A stretch of 49,310 nucleotides of DNA, from the NCBI GenBank assembly GCA_903863195.1, contig CAIPAY010000088.1:1-49310 (forward strand). The letters are read 5' to 3'. A program made the position numbers and the translations under genes. The stretch comes from an uncultured Holophagaceae bacterium. GTDB lineage: Bacteria > Acidobacteriota > Holophagae > Holophagales > Holophagaceae. The notes beneath the pieces are model-generated. The model worked only from the letters and a program-made list of their open reading frames with translations, was not told the DNA's origin and searched no databases. Positions 33,964 to 43,410 of the stretch are shown piece after piece (within the stretch, counting starts at the first letter, position 1; each line of letters starts with the position of its first letter).

Positions 33964-35585
33964 GCGGCACCCACGCCACCACCCCAGAGCCCAGCTACCT
34001 GGTGGACACCGGGACGCGCACGGGCGTCCTGGCCTGGCTCACCACCACGGACCACAAGCGCATCGGCCTGCTCTATCTCTACTCGATGATGACGTTCTTC
34101 TTCGTGGGCGTAGGCATAGGCCTGGTCATGCGCCTGGTGCAGCTCACCACCTTCCAGAAGCTGATCACGGCCCAGACCTACAATGCCCTTTTCACGGTCC
34201 ACGGCGTGATCATGATCTTCCTGTTCGTGGTGCCCGGGCTGCCGGCCATCTTCGGCAACTTCTTCCTGCCCATCCTCATCGGTGCCAAGGACGTGTCCTT
34301 CCCCCGCCTGAACCTGGCCTCCTGGTACTTCTTCATCGCAGGCGCCATCCTCGCGGTGCTGTCCCTCTTCACGGGCGGCGGCGCCCCGGACACCGGCTGG
34401 ACCTTCTACGCCCCCTTCAGCCTGAAGACCGGCACCAACGTCAGCCTCGCGGTCTTCGCGGCCTTCGTGCTGGGGTTCTCGTCCATGCTCACGGGCATCA
34501 ACTTCATCACCACGATCCACCGCATGCGGGCGCCTGGCATGCACTGGTTCCGCATGCCCCTGATGTGCTGGGCGCTCTACTCCACGGCCTGGATCCAGCT
34601 GCTGGCGACCCCCATCGTGGCCATCACCCTGCTGCTGGTGATCCTCGAGCGCTTCTTCGGCATCGGCATCTTCGACCCGGCCAAGGGCGGCGATCCCCTG
34701 CTCTACCAGCACCTCTTCTGGATCTACTCCCACCCGGCGGTCTACATCATGATCCTGCCGGCCATGGGCGCCATCTCCGAGATCCTGCCCACCTTCGCCA
34801 AGCGTCCCATCTTCGGCTACAAGGCCATCGCCTTCAGCTCCATGTCCATCGCCGGCGTGGGCAGCCTGGTGTGGGCCCACCACATGTTCACCTCGGGCAT
34901 GAGCGGCATGGCCCTCATGATCTTCTCGCTGCTGACCATGGTCGTGGCGGTCCCCAGCGCCATCAAGGTCTTCAACTGGGTCAGCACGCTCTATAAGGGC
35001 AGCATCGACTTCCAGCCGCCCCTGCTCTTCGCGCTGACCTTCATCTTCCTGTTCTGCATCGGCGGCCTCACGGGCGTCATGCAGGGCGCCCTGGCCATCA
35101 ACGTGCACATCCACGACACCTACTTCATCGTGGGCCACTTCCACTACGTGATGTTCGGCGGCACGGGCATGGCCCTCTTCGCGGCGCTGCTCTACTGGTT
35201 CCCCAAGATGTTCGGCAAGATGTACTCGAAGAAGGCCATCTACGCCTCCTGGTTCCCCATGTTCATCGGCTTCAACATGCTGTATTTCGGCATGATGATC
35301 CTCGGCATGATGGGCATGCCCCGCCGCTACTACGTCCACCTGCCGCAGTTCCACACCATGCACGTGATCGCCACCGTGGGCAGCTGGCTCCTCGTGCTGG
35401 GCCTGGTGATCTTCTTCGCCACCCTGGTCTACGCCACCTTCAAGGGCGGGAAGGCCGAGGCCAACCCCTGGGGCGGCGTCACCCTGGAGTGGACGATCCC
35501 CAGCCCGCCTCCGCTTGAGAACTTCGACGTCATCCCCACCATCACCCGGGGGCCCTACCACTTCGAGCAGGAGGAGCACCGATGA
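33960..35585 (+). CDS. Cytochrome c oxidase subunit I, A2-type heme-copper oxidase
   Basis: This 541-residue proton-pumping oxygen reductase core has twelve helices. Low-spin heme ligands are His81 (TVHGVIMIF) and His395, and the high-spin heme ligand is His393 (VGHFHYV). CuB ligands are His258, His307 and His308, with the His-Tyr crosslink pair at 258/262. The helix VI motif reads YSHPAVY, with no Glu, which marks the A2 class. D-channel Asn100 and Asp111 and K-channel Lys336 are present. It receives electrons from the caa3 subunit II downstream. Confidence 0.96.
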   Translation: MSGTHATTPEPSYLVDTGTRTGVLAWLTTTDHKRIGLLYLYSMMTFFFVGVGIGLVMRLVQLTTFQKLITAQTYNALFTVHGVIMIFLFVVPGLPAIFGNFFLPILIGAKDVSFPRLNLASWYFFIAGAILAVLSLFTGGGAPDTGWTFYAPFSLKTGTNVSLAVFAAFVLGFSSMLTGINFITTIHRMRAPGMHWFRMPLMCWALYSTAWIQLLATPIVAITLLLVILERFFGIGIFDPAKGGDPLLYQHLFWIYSHPAVYIMILPAMGAISEILPTFAKRPIFGYKAIAFSSMSIAGVGSLVWAHHMFTSGMSGMALMIFSLLTMVVAVPSAIKVFNWVSTLYKGSIDFQPPLLFALTFIFLFCIGGLTGVMQGALAINVHIHDTYFIVGHFHYVMFGGTGMALFAALLYWFPKMFGKMYSKKAIYASWFPMFIGFNMLYFGMMILGMMGMPRRYYVHLPQFHTMHVIATVGSWLLVLGLVIFFATLVYATFKGGKAEANPWGGVTLEWTIPSPPPLENFDVIPTITRGPYHFEQEEHR

Positions 35586-36184
35586 GCGGGCACGTTCACC
35601 GCGACGACCTGGGCTCGCGCCTTGGCATGTGGCTGTTCCTGGTCACGGAGATGGTCCTCTTCGGGGGCCTCTTCATCGGCTACTCCTACATGCGCTACCG
35701 CTACCCTGCGGAGTTCCACCACGGCGGCATGGAGCTGAACGCCACCCTCGGCGTGATCAACACCCTGGTCCTGCTCACCAGCAGCCTCACCGTGGTCCTG
35801 TCCATCGTGGCGGTGCAGCGGGCCGAGAAGCAGCGCGCCATGGCCCTGCTCGGGACCACCCTGGGCCTGGGTCTCACCTTCCTGGTGATCAAGGGCTTCG
35901 AGTGGAGCGCCAAGTTCCACCACGGGCTCTACCCCAACTCGGCCCACCTGGCCACCCTGCCCCCCGGGGAGCAGGTGTTCTTCGGGCTCTACTTCACCAT
36001 GACGGGCCTGCACGGCGTGCACGTCATCGCCGGCCTGTCCGTGCTGAGCGTGATGCTCTGGTGGGTCGCCACGGACCGCATCCGCCAGGACCGCTACATC
36101 CACCTGGAGAACAGCGGCCTCTACTGGCATCTCGTGGACGTGATCTGGATCTTCCTCCTCCCGCTGTTCTACTTGGCCGCTTGA
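35582..36184 (+). CDS. Cytochrome c oxidase subunit III
   Basis: This 200-residue protein has five helices, the length usual for bacterial caa3/bo3-type subunit III. LGMWLFLVTEMVLFGGLF starts the first helix. TMTGLHGVHVIAGL and NSGLYWHLVDVIWIFLLPLF are the family signatures. It stabilises subunit I and its proton entry. It overlaps subunit I by four bases. Confidence 0.93.
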   Translation: MSGHVHRDDLGSRLGMWLFLVTEMVLFGGLFIGYSYMRYRYPAEFHHGGMELNATLGVINTLVLLTSSLTVVLSIVAVQRAEKQRAMALLGTTLGLGLTFLVIKGFEWSAKFHHGLYPNSAHLATLPPGEQVFFGLYFTMTGLHGVHVIAGLSVLSVMLWWVATDRIRQDRYIHLENSGLYWHLVDVIWIFLLPLFYLAA

Positions 36185-36189
36185 TATTC

Positions 36190-36211
36190 TCCGGGGGTCA
36201 CCACCCCCGGA
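36190..36211. other. Hairpin between subunits III and IV
   Basis: TCCGGGGGT-CACC-ACCCCCGGA forms a perfect 9-bp stem in the 77-base gap. No T run follows. It may stabilise the upstream mRNA or attenuate the transcript. The arms resemble the CCGGGGGT/ACCCCCGG hairpin after the OPT gene. Confidence 0.55.
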
Positions 36212-36261
36212 CCCCCACCTCGCCTCCAGCCAAGCTGGGTGCTCGGTCTTAGGAACCTCCC

Positions 36262-36561
36262 ATGAATGACACCCTGCACTCCCACGAAGCCCCCATCGAG
36301 CACCCGGGCTATGGCACCTTCATCGGGGTCTGGCTGCTGCTGCTCCTGCTCACCGGCTGCCTGGTGGGCCTCAGCCATGTGAGTCAGACCTACGCAGTCT
36401 GGGGCCTCATGACCCTGACTCCCCTGAAGGCCGGCCTGGTCTTCTACTACTTCATGCACCTGAAATACGAGGGGCCGGTGTTCAAGATCGTGATCCTGGT
36501 GACCCTCGGCACGCTGCTGATCTTCTTCGCCCTGCTCTTCTCCGACGTCGCTTTCCGCTGA
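36262..36561 (+). CDS. Cytochrome c oxidase subunit IV-like
   Basis: This 99-residue protein has three helices and the prokaryotic subunit IV pattern TPLKAGLVFYYFMHLKYEGP. It helps assemble or stabilise the oxidase. AGGA lies seven bases before the ATG. Seven bases separate it from the subunit II gene. Confidence 0.88.
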   Translation: MNDTLHSHEAPIEHPGYGTFIGVWLLLLLLTGCLVGLSHVSQTYAVWGLMTLTPLKAGLVFYYFMHLKYEGPVFKIVILVTLGTLLIFFALLFSDVAFR

Positions 36562-36568
36562 GGCTCCC

Positions 36569-37525
36569 ATGGACTGGATGAACCAAGCCGCCCTGTCCGC
36601 CCAGAAGTCCGACGCGGTCTTTTTCTACGTGTTCGGGCTCTCGGTGGTGTTCCTGATCTTCATCACGGTGCTGATGATCTATTTCGTGGTGCGCTACAGC
36701 AAGAAGCGCAACCCCGTCGCCAGCCAGATCGAGGGCCATGTGGGCCTCGAGATCCTCTGGACCACCATCCCCCTGGTGCTGTTCCTGTCCATCTTCTACT
36801 ACGGCTGGACCAACTACGAATACATGCGCCAGGCCCCCCGGGACGCCATGGCCATCAAGGTCACCGCCCGCCAGTGGAGCTGGTCCTTCGAGTATCCCAA
36901 CGGCAAGCAGACCAAGGTCCTCTTCGCCCCCCTGGGCAAGCCCATGCGCCTGGACGTGCGCAGCGCCGACATGATCCACGGGTTCTTCGTGCCCTCCTTC
37001 CGCCTCAAGATCGACGCCGTGCCCGCCCGCACCAACACCACCTGGTTCCAGGCCACCAAGCCCGGGTCCTACGACATCGAGTGCACGGTCATCTGCGGCG
37101 TGGACCACAGCCTCATGCTGAGCAAGGTCGTCATCGTGCCCGAGGCCGAGTTCAAGGCCTGGTATTTCGGGGGCGAGGATGCCCCGGAGCCCGGCAAGGC
37201 CCTCCGCGCCGCCGAGGCCCACCCCGACCTGGCCAACCAGCCCATGGGCCTGGCGGTGCTGACCGCCAAGGGCTGCCTCGCCTGCCACTCCGTGGACGGG
37301 AAGCCCAAGGTGGGCCCCACCCTCAAGGCCATCTACGGCCGCGAGGCCCAGGTGCTGGTCGCCGGCAACCTCCACACGATCACCGTCGACGACGCCTACC
37401 TCCGCCGGTCCATCACCGACCCCGGCGCCCAGGTGGTGCGCGGCTATCCGCCTGCCATGCCCAAGACCGCGCTCACGGCCCAGGAGCTGGACGAGGTCGT
37501 GCGCTACATCAAGACCCTGGACTAG
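36569..37525 (+). CDS. Cytochrome c oxidase subunit II with fused cytochrome c (caa3 type)
   Basis: This 318-residue protein has two N-terminal helices (about 17-43 and 60-80). A CuA cupredoxin domain follows, with the ARQWSWSFEYPNG aromatic stretch, the first His in DMIHGFFVPSF, and the ligand loop CTVICGVDHSLM (two Cys, His, Met). Val stands where most proteins have Glu in CxExC; that ligand is a backbone carbonyl, so the site should be intact. A C-terminal cytochrome c domain has CLACH and a probable axial Met in PPAMPKT. It comes after subunits III and IV rather than before subunit I. Confidence 0.95.
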   Translation: MDWMNQAALSAQKSDAVFFYVFGLSVVFLIFITVLMIYFVVRYSKKRNPVASQIEGHVGLEILWTTIPLVLFLSIFYYGWTNYEYMRQAPRDAMAIKVTARQWSWSFEYPNGKQTKVLFAPLGKPMRLDVRSADMIHGFFVPSFRLKIDAVPARTNTTWFQATKPGSYDIECTVICGVDHSLMLSKVVIVPEAEFKAWYFGGEDAPEPGKALRAAEAHPDLANQPMGLAVLTAKGCLACHSVDGKPKVGPTLKAIYGREAQVLVAGNLHTITVDDAYLRRSITDPGAQVVRGYPPAMPKTALTAQELDEVVRYIKTLD

Positions 37526-37528
37526 CCG

Positions 37529-38422
37529 ATGAGCGCCGCCGCCCTCCCCCTCCCCAAGTCCAACCCCATCGCGAACCTGCTGGAGCTCACCAAGCTCCGG
37601 ATATCGGGCGCCTCCACCTTCACGGCGGCAGCGGGCTACGTGGCCTTCCTGCGGGGCGCCGACAGCGGCCTGATCACCACCCTGCTCGGCATCCTGCTGC
37701 TGGCCATGGGCAGCAGCGCCCTGAACGAGGTGCAGGAGCACCGCTTCGATGCCCTGATGCCGCGCACCGCCACCCGCCCCATCCCCCGGGGCGACCTCAC
37801 GCCGCTGCAGGCCACGGTCTTCGCCGTGTCCCTGGCCGTGGCGGGCTTCCTGATCCTGCTCCTGGCCCACAACCTGACCTCGGCGCTCCTCGGCGCCCTG
37901 GCCCTGGGCTGGTACAACGGCTTCTACACCCCCCTCAAGCGCGTCAGCGCCTTTGCGGTGGTGCCCGGTTCCCTCATTGGCGCCCTGCCCCCCGCCATCG
38001 GCTGGACCGCCGCCGGTGGCAGCGTGGCGGACCCTTCAGTGCTCGCCCTGGCCTTTGTCTTCTTCATCTGGCAGGTGCCCCACTTCTGGCTGCTGGTGGG
38101 CCTCCACGCGGAGGGCTACGAGGAAGCGGGCTACCCCACTCTGGTGGGCCTCTTCGGGCGGCCCCGGCTGTCCCGGCTGACCTTCACCTGGACCTGCGGC
38201 ACCGCCGCGGCCTGCGGCTTGCTGCCCCTCTTCCGGGTGCTGGTCTCCTGGCCCGCAGAAGTCATGCTGGGCCTGGGCGCCGTCTGGCTCGTGGCGGGCT
38301 CCCTGCCCCTGCTCAGGCCCGGCCAGGATGCGGTCCTCTACCGCCGCGTGTTCATGAACATCAACCTCTTCGCCTTGGTGCTGACCGCCGCCGTGATCCT
38401 GGACCCCTTCTTCGCGCGGTAG
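37529..38422 (+). CDS. Protoheme IX farnesyltransferase-like UbiA prenyltransferase (heme O synthase)
   Basis: This 297-residue protein has about nine helices. The first Asp-rich region reads NEVQEHRFDALMPRTATRPI, as in heme O synthases. The second motif region is YTPLKRVSAFAVVPGSLIGA then LPPAIGW. It would make heme O for the a-type hemes of the adjacent oxidase. No heme A synthase is seen here. It is the last gene of the operon, followed by a strong terminator. Confidence 0.88.
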   Translation: MSAAALPLPKSNPIANLLELTKLRISGASTFTAAAGYVAFLRGADSGLITTLLGILLLAMGSSALNEVQEHRFDALMPRTATRPIPRGDLTPLQATVFAVSLAVAGFLILLLAHNLTSALLGALALGWYNGFYTPLKRVSAFAVVPGSLIGALPPAIGWTAAGGSVADPSVLALAFVFFIWQVPHFWLLVGLHAEGYEEAGYPTLVGLFGRPRLSRLTFTWTCGTAAACGLLPLFRVLVSWPAEVMLGLGAVWLVAGSLPLLRPGQDAVLYRRVFMNINLFALVLTAAVILDPFFAR

Positions 38423-38436
38423 GGGTGGCGGGCTGA

Positions 38437-38474
38437 AACAATGAGGCCAGCTCTGTGGAGCTGGCCTCGTTGTT
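38437..38474. terminator. Strong bidirectional hairpin terminator
   Basis: The 17-bp stem has arms AACAATGAGGCCAGCTC and GAGCTGGCCTCGTTGTT around TGTG, with one T-G wobble. The AT-rich stem ends give short U runs in both directions. It lies between the cox operon and the convergent Ig/propeller gene. Confidence 0.85.
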
Positions 38475-38499
38475 AGGATCCCCTGGGGTGCGGGACCGG

Positions 38500-41400
38500 C
38501 TAGTTTGCCACCTCGGCCACAGTCCCCACCACCGTCACGGCCACGGGGAACCGGCCGGTCGGGTAGAGGACAGGCGTGGGCATGAGGACGCCGGTGAGCG
38601 GGTCCACGGCGCAGACCGCCACGTTGCCGCTGCTGAAGTTCGTGATGAACCCCCACTTGCCGTTGCGGGTGACCACCAGGTTGTCGGCGCCGGTGCCACC
38701 GAACAGGTCGGTTCCGTCCAGAGGGGTGAGGGCGCCGGTCACGAGGCTCAGGGTGTAGGCCGCATAGTCATTCCCGGAGGTGGCCAGGGTGATGTAGACC
38801 ACGGGCAGCACGGGATTGGCGGAGACGCCGTGGTAGGAATCGGCCTGCTGGATGCCGGTGTCCGTGGTGATCGGTCCGGTGAGTCCCCCGCTCTGCAGGT
38901 CCAGCTGGTAGACGTAGACGAAGCAGTCCTGGGGGTCGCCGCCGGCGGTTCCCTCGCTCTTGGTGATCAGGAACTCTCCGGAGTGGCTGAGCGCCAGGGT
39001 CAGCGGACCGTTGCCCACCGTGAGGCCATAGCTGCCATTCGGGGACAGGGCCCCCGTGGTGGGATCCAGGTTGAACACCTGCAGGGAGGCGGAGTCGCGA
39101 CCCACGGTGAAGAGCAGCGTGCCCGAGGGATGGATCAGGATGCCGCCGGTGCCGGTGTTCGTGGCCATGCTGGGCCGGGGCGTGAGGACACCCGTGGTCC
39201 CGTTGATCCGGAAGGCCGAGATCACGCTCTCGCAGCGCACATAGACATACTTCCCGGAGGGATCCACGGCCGCCGCCCAGGGGTTGCTTCCTGTCGGATA
39301 GATCCCAATCAGGGTCAGCGCCCCGCTGGTGGCATCTATGGCGTAGGCGGTGAGGGTGCTGGAGGAGGCCACCCCATCGCCGTTCACGACGAACAGGAAC
39401 TTGCCGGAAGGATCGGTGGTGACGTGCAGGGCGTCGGTGGTGTCGTCCCAGGGGGACCCGGCGAGTTCCACCAGGGCGCCCGTCGTGTCATTCAGCGTGA
39501 ACCCGGCGACACCCCCGCCCGCATTGGCCACATACACGAATTTCCCAGTGAATGTGTTGAGGGAAAGGGTCACGGTCCTGGTGGCAGTCAGGCCGACGGA
39601 GTTGGTGACCGTGAGGGTGTAGACGGTGTTCTCGAGCGTCGGAAAGACCGCCACCTGCCCACCGGTGAGCACGGGACCAACGCCGTTATCGATGACCCCA
39701 TCGCCGTCGAAGGCGAAGGTCAGGAGGGTTCCCTGGCCCACCGTGGGCTTGGTTGTGGCTGCCTTGAAGAGGCTGATGGTCGGAGCAGCCACCACGGTGA
39801 CCGTGCAGTCGGCCACGGTCGAATCACCGGCATCGTTCGTGACGGTCAGGGTGTAGGTGGTGGTGACGGCAGGATTGACCACCACGGAGCCGTTGGCGGT
39901 GATGGGCAGGGACCCGGGCGTGATCACCCCGGTGCCTCCCGTGTAGGAGCAGGAGAGCGTCGAGGCTCCGGCGGAGGCCACATCCGTGGGAGTGGCCGAG
40001 AAGATGGTGATGGCGGGGAAAGCCACCACGGTGGTGGTTGCGGTCCCGGCCGCCGAAGCGGTCCCGGCGAGATTGGTGGCAATGCAGCTCAATCCAACAT
40101 TACCGATGGAACCCGCGGTGAAGGTGAGGCTGGTGGTCGCGGCACCGGCGGTGATGGTGCCGTTGGTGAGGGTCCAGGCGTAGGTGCAGCCATCCTGGGG
40201 CGAGGCGACGGAGGCCGTATAGCCCGCCTTGCCGGCCGTGGCACTGGCTGGGACGGTGAGGCTGGGCACGGTGGGGACGACGACAATGGCCGAGCTGGCG
40301 GTTCCCGGAGCAGAGGCTGTTCCACCAGCGTTCGTGACGACACAGCTGAGTCCGACCGTGCCAGTGGTGCCGGCCTTGAAGGTGATGGCGGTGGAGGTGC
40401 CCCCCGCAGTGATCTCACCGTTGGTGATGGACCAGGCGTAGGTACTGCCGGTCTGGGCGGGGATGCTGGCCGAGTAGCCCGCCTGCCCGGTGGTGACATA
40501 CACCGGGGCCGTGAGGGTCGGGGTGGTGGGCGGCAGCACCACGCTGACGGTGGCGGTGGCGGACTTGGTGGGGTCATCGGCGGAGGTGGCCCGGATGGTG
40601 ACCGTCTGGGCCGTCCCGGGGGCCGTCCAGGCACCCGTGCTCGGGTCGATGGTCCCGCCCGTGGCGGACCAGACGACTTCATTGGTCGCACCGCCGGTGA
40701 CCGTGGCGGTGAAGGTGGTGGCAGTTCCCGTGGTCCGGCTGACGCTGCTCGGGCTGAGCGCGGTCACAGCCACCGTCTGGGGATCGAGGACCAGGGTCTT
40801 GCTGGCCGTGGTGCCCGCGAGGTTGGTCACGGTCAGGATGAAGGTCTTGGTGGCGGTAATGGTGCCACTGCCGAAGTGGCTGCCGCTGCTGATGACGCCC
40901 ACGCCGTTGTTCACACTGCCGATGCCGTCCGTGAAGGTCGGGGTGATGAGGGTGCCGCCCCCGTAGAGCACGGGGTTGGTGGCAGCCACCAGGCTGGTGG
41001 CCACGGGCGCGTTGACGATGGTGGAGCTCGCGGTCCCGGCCGTGGAAGCGGTCCCGGCGGCGTTGGTGGCCACACAGCTGAGGCCCACCGTCCCGGAAGC
41101 CCCTGCGGTGTAAGTGATGCTGGCGGTGCCGTTGCCCGCGGTGAGGGTGCCGCCGGTGAGGGTCCAGGCATAGGTGCAGGTGCCCTGCACCGCCACGCTG
41201 GCGGTGTAGTTGGCCTGATTGGTGGTGACGTAGCTCGGGGCCGTGAGGACTGGGGTGGTGGGTGTCGCCACCACGGCGACTGTGGTGCTGACCGACTTGG
41301 CGGAGTCATCGGCGGAGGTGGCCGTGATGGTCACGGTCTGGGCCGTGGCGGGTGCGGTCCAGGCGCCGGTGCTGGCGTTGATGGTGCCGGCGCTGGCGGA

Positions 41401-43308
41401 CCAGACCAGGCTGTTGGTGCTGCCGCCCGACGCAGTGGCGCTGAACGTGGTGGCGGTGCCTGCGGTGCGGATGGGCGCCGCGGGACTGACGGCGGTCACC
41501 GCCACGGTCTGGGGATCCAGGGTCAGGGTCTTGGTGTCGGTGGCACCGGCGGCGTTGGTCACGGTGAGGGTGAAGGTCTTGCGGGCGGTGATGGGGCCGC
41601 TGGAGACCACCAGCCCGCTGGTGGTGGAGGCGATGCCGCTGTCCACCCGGCCGGAGCCGCCGCTGAAGGTCGCCGTGAGGTTGGTGCTGCCGCCGAAGGG
41701 CACCGGGTTGGTCTCGGCCACGAGGCCGAGGGCCACGGGCAGCGCCACCACGGTGGCGGAGGTGCTCATGCTCTTGGTGGGATCATCGTTGGAGGTGGCC
41801 GTGATGGTCACGGCCTGCTCGGTGGCCGGCGCCGTCCAGACACCGGTGGTGGCATTGATGGTCCCGGCGCTCGCGGTCCAGGTGACGGTCCCGGAGGCAC
41901 CGCCAGTGACCGCGGTGCTGAAGGTCGTGACCGTGCTCACGGAGCGGGTGGGACTCCGGGGGAAGAGGCTGGCAAGGACCACCACCTGCGGGTCCACCGT
42001 CAGGGGGGCGGTGACCTTGGTGCCGGCCGCGTTGGTCACGGTCAGGGTGAAGGTCTTGGTGGCCGTGATGGCGCCGGTGGCAAAGGCCGTCCCGCTGGTC
42101 ACAGTACCCACACCGTTGTCCACGGTGCCGACGCCATTGGTGAAGACGGCCGTGAGACTGGCGGGCCCGGCAAAGGGGACCGGGTTGACCGCCGCGGTCA
42201 GCGAGGTGATCTGGGGCAGGCCGACCACGGTGACGACCGTGCTGGCCGACTTGGTGGGATCATCCACCGAGGTGGCCTTGATGGTCACGGACTGGGCCGT
42301 GGCAGGTGCCGTCCACACGCCGGTGGCCGCGTTGATGGTGCCCGCGGTGGCCGACCAGACGAGGCCGTTGGTGGCCCCGCCGCTGGCGGTGGTGCTGAAG
42401 GTCGTGGCCGTGCCCACGTCCCGCACCGGGGCCGCGGGCGCGAGGGCGTTCACGGCGACGGTCTGGACATTCAGGGTCAGGCTGGCGGTCGCCGTGGTGC
42501 CGGCGAGATTGGTCACGGTGAGCGTGAAGCTCTTGGCGGCGGTGAGGGCGCCGCTGGCGAAGGGGGTGCCGCTGGTCACGGTGCCGACGCCGTTGTCCAC
42601 GGCACCGGTGCCGCTGCTGAAGGTGGGGGTGAGGGTCGTCGCTCCGCCATAGGGCACGGGGTTCACGGCAGCCACCAGGGCGCTGGCCACGGGGGGCGCC
42701 ACGCTGGTCGGGATGAAGGGCCCGATCGTGACACTGGTGCCGGCGGCATTGGTCACGACGCAACTGAGGTTGACGCTGCCCGAGCTCGCCGGGGTGAAGG
42801 TGATGGCGGGGCTGGTGGCACCCGCGGTGATGGTGCCGTTGGTGATGGTCCAGACATAGGTGCAGCCCGCCTGGGCGGGGATCGAAGCCGTGTAGCCCGG
42901 CAGCCCGGCCGTCACGGTCGCAGGCGCAGTGATGGTGGAGGCGACGGGGGCCGCGACCACGGTCACGCTCGCAGTGGCCGTGACCTTGGTGCCGACGCTG
43001 TTGGTGACGGTCAGGGTGTAGGTGGTGTCAGCGGTGGGACTGACGGTCACGGCCGTGCCGCTCGTGACGGCACCGACGCCCTGATCCACGGCCCCCGAGC
43101 CGTTGCTGAACACCCCGGTCAGGGTGGTGCTGGTCCCCCGGGTGATGGGCGACTTCGCGGCCTGGAAGCTGGTGATGACCGGGTCCGGCGGTGGCGCCGA
43201 GCTCCCGCCCCCGTGGCAGGCAAACAGCGCCAGGAGGGAGGCGATACCAAAGGCACGCCCCAGCAGGAGGCCGGGGCGGAAGGAGTGCTGCATGGAGTTG
43301 AAGCTCAT
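38500..43308 (-). CDS. Giant lipoprotein with Ig-like modules and a C-terminal seven-bladed propeller
   Basis: This 1602-residue protein starts with a long signal and lipobox ending LALFAC (Cys31), then HGGG. Three module types alternate. Seven 'A' modules have the pattern NPVPYGG...VDNGVG...TFTLTVTN. Four 'B' modules have GTATTFSA...WSATAGTINA...TAPATAQTVTI. Four 'C' modules have GYTASIPAQ...TYAWTITNGTITAG...GLSCVVTN. The order is A-C, A-B, A-B, A-B-C, A-B-C-C, A-A. Residues about 1245-1602 form seven propeller blades with SGKFVYV/TTGAL motifs, like lactonase/YVTN proteins. Probable role is surface display or adhesion; no enzymatic residues are evident. It follows the multicopper oxidase gene on the same strand. 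Confidence 0.85.
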   Translation of the reverse strand: MSFNSMQHSFRPGLLLGRAFGIASLLALFACHGGGSSAPPPDPVITSFQAAKSPITRGTSTTLTGVFSNGSGAVDQGVGAVTSGTAVTVSPTADTTYTLTVTNSVGTKVTATASVTVVAAPVASTITAPATVTAGLPGYTASIPAQAGCTYVWTITNGTITAGATSPAITFTPASSGSVNLSCVVTNAAGTSVTIGPFIPTSVAPPVASALVAAVNPVPYGGATTLTPTFSSGTGAVDNGVGTVTSGTPFASGALTAAKSFTLTVTNLAGTTATASLTLNVQTVAVNALAPAAPVRDVGTATTFSTTASGGATNGLVWSATAGTINAATGVWTAPATAQSVTIKATSVDDPTKSASTVVTVVGLPQITSLTAAVNPVPFAGPASLTAVFTNGVGTVDNGVGTVTSGTAFATGAITATKTFTLTVTNAAGTKVTAPLTVDPQVVVLASLFPRSPTRSVSTVTTFSTAVTGGASGTVTWTASAGTINATTGVWTAPATEQAVTITATSNDDPTKSMSTSATVVALPVALGLVAETNPVPFGGSTNLTATFSGGSGRVDSGIASTTSGLVVSSGPITARKTFTLTVTNAAGATDTKTLTLDPQTVAVTAVSPAAPIRTAGTATTFSATASGGSTNSLVWSASAGTINASTGAWTAPATAQTVTITATSADDSAKSVSTTVAVVATPTTPVLTAPSYVTTNQANYTASVAVQGTCTYAWTLTGGTLTAGNGTASITYTAGASGTVGLSCVATNAAGTASTAGTASSTIVNAPVATSLVAATNPVLYGGGTLITPTFTDGIGSVNNGVGVISSGSHFGSGTITATKTFILTVTNLAGTTASKTLVLDPQTVAVTALSPSSVSRTTGTATTFTATVTGGATNEVVWSATGGTIDPSTGAWTAPGTAQTVTIRATSADDPTKSATATVSVVLPPTTPTLTAPVYVTTGQAGYSASIPAQTGSTYAWSITNGEITAGGTSTAITFKAGTTGTVGLSCVVTNAGGTASAPGTASSAIVVVPTVPSLTVPASATAGKAGYTASVASPQDGCTYAWTLTNGTITAGAATTSLTFTAGSIGNVGLSCIATNLAGTASAAGTATTTVVAFPAITIFSATPTDVASAGASTLSCSYTGGTGVITPGSLPITANGSVVVNPAVTTTYTLTVTNDAGDSTVADCTVTVVAAPTISLFKAATTKPTVGQGTLLTFAFDGDGVIDNGVGPVLTGGQVAVFPTLENTVYTLTVTNSVGLTATRTVTLSLNTFTGKFVYVANAGGGVAGFTLNDTTGALVELAGSPWDDTTDALHVTTDPSGKFLFVVNGDGVASSSTLTAYAIDATSGALTLIGIYPTGSNPWAAAVDPSGKYVYVRCESVISAFRINGTTGVLTPRPSMATNTGTGGILIHPSGTLLFTVGRDSASLQVFNLDPTTGALSPNGSYGLTVGNGPLTLALSHSGEFLITKSEGTAGGDPQDCFVYVYQLDLQSGGLTGPITTDTGIQQADSYHGVSANPVLPVVYITLATSGNDYAAYTLSLVTGALTPLDGTDLFGGTGADNLVVTRNGKWGFITNFSSGNVAVCAVDPLTGVLMPTPVLYPTGRFPVAVTVVGTVAEVAN
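39575..43190 (-). repeat. Tandem Ig-like module array within the lipoprotein gene
   Basis: Fifteen beta-sandwich modules of about 70-80 codons fall into three homologous sets. Adjacent copies share near-identical codon stretches, for example those for DPQTVAV and TFTLTVTNLAGTT. This suggests growth by duplication of A-B pairs and leaves scope for recombination. DNA here is GC-rich with reduced complexity. Confidence 0.75.
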
Positions 43309-43359
43309 GGGGGCTGCCTGGAAATCCGGATCACTCCGGTGGGTGTGCCTTGACCAGCG

Positions 43360-43399
43360 CTGCCGCGGAACCTGGAGAAGACGCCAGGTCCCGCGGCAG
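43360..43399 (-). terminator. Hairpin after the multicopper oxidase gene
   Basis: Arms CTGCCGCGGAACCTGG and CCAGGTCCCGCGGCAG pair around an eight-base loop, with one A-C mismatch. They lie in the 102 bases between the oxidase stop and the Ig/propeller start. No T run follows, so some readthrough is likely. It may act as an RNA processing or attenuation point. Confidence 0.6.
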
Positions 43400-43410
43400 G
43401 TGGGTGTTGG

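Noticed and set aside
34565..34996. Open frame of 143 codons inside cox subunit I
   Set aside because: It is the +2 frame of the oxidase gene with a His/Pro/Arg-rich translation and no motif.
38455..43353. Plus-strand open frame of 1632 codons opposite the Ig/propeller gene
   Set aside because: It is a GC-rich antisense shadow, dominated by Gly, Arg, His and Asp-type codons with no domain or ribosome site. The minus-strand frame has a signal, lipobox and clear modules.
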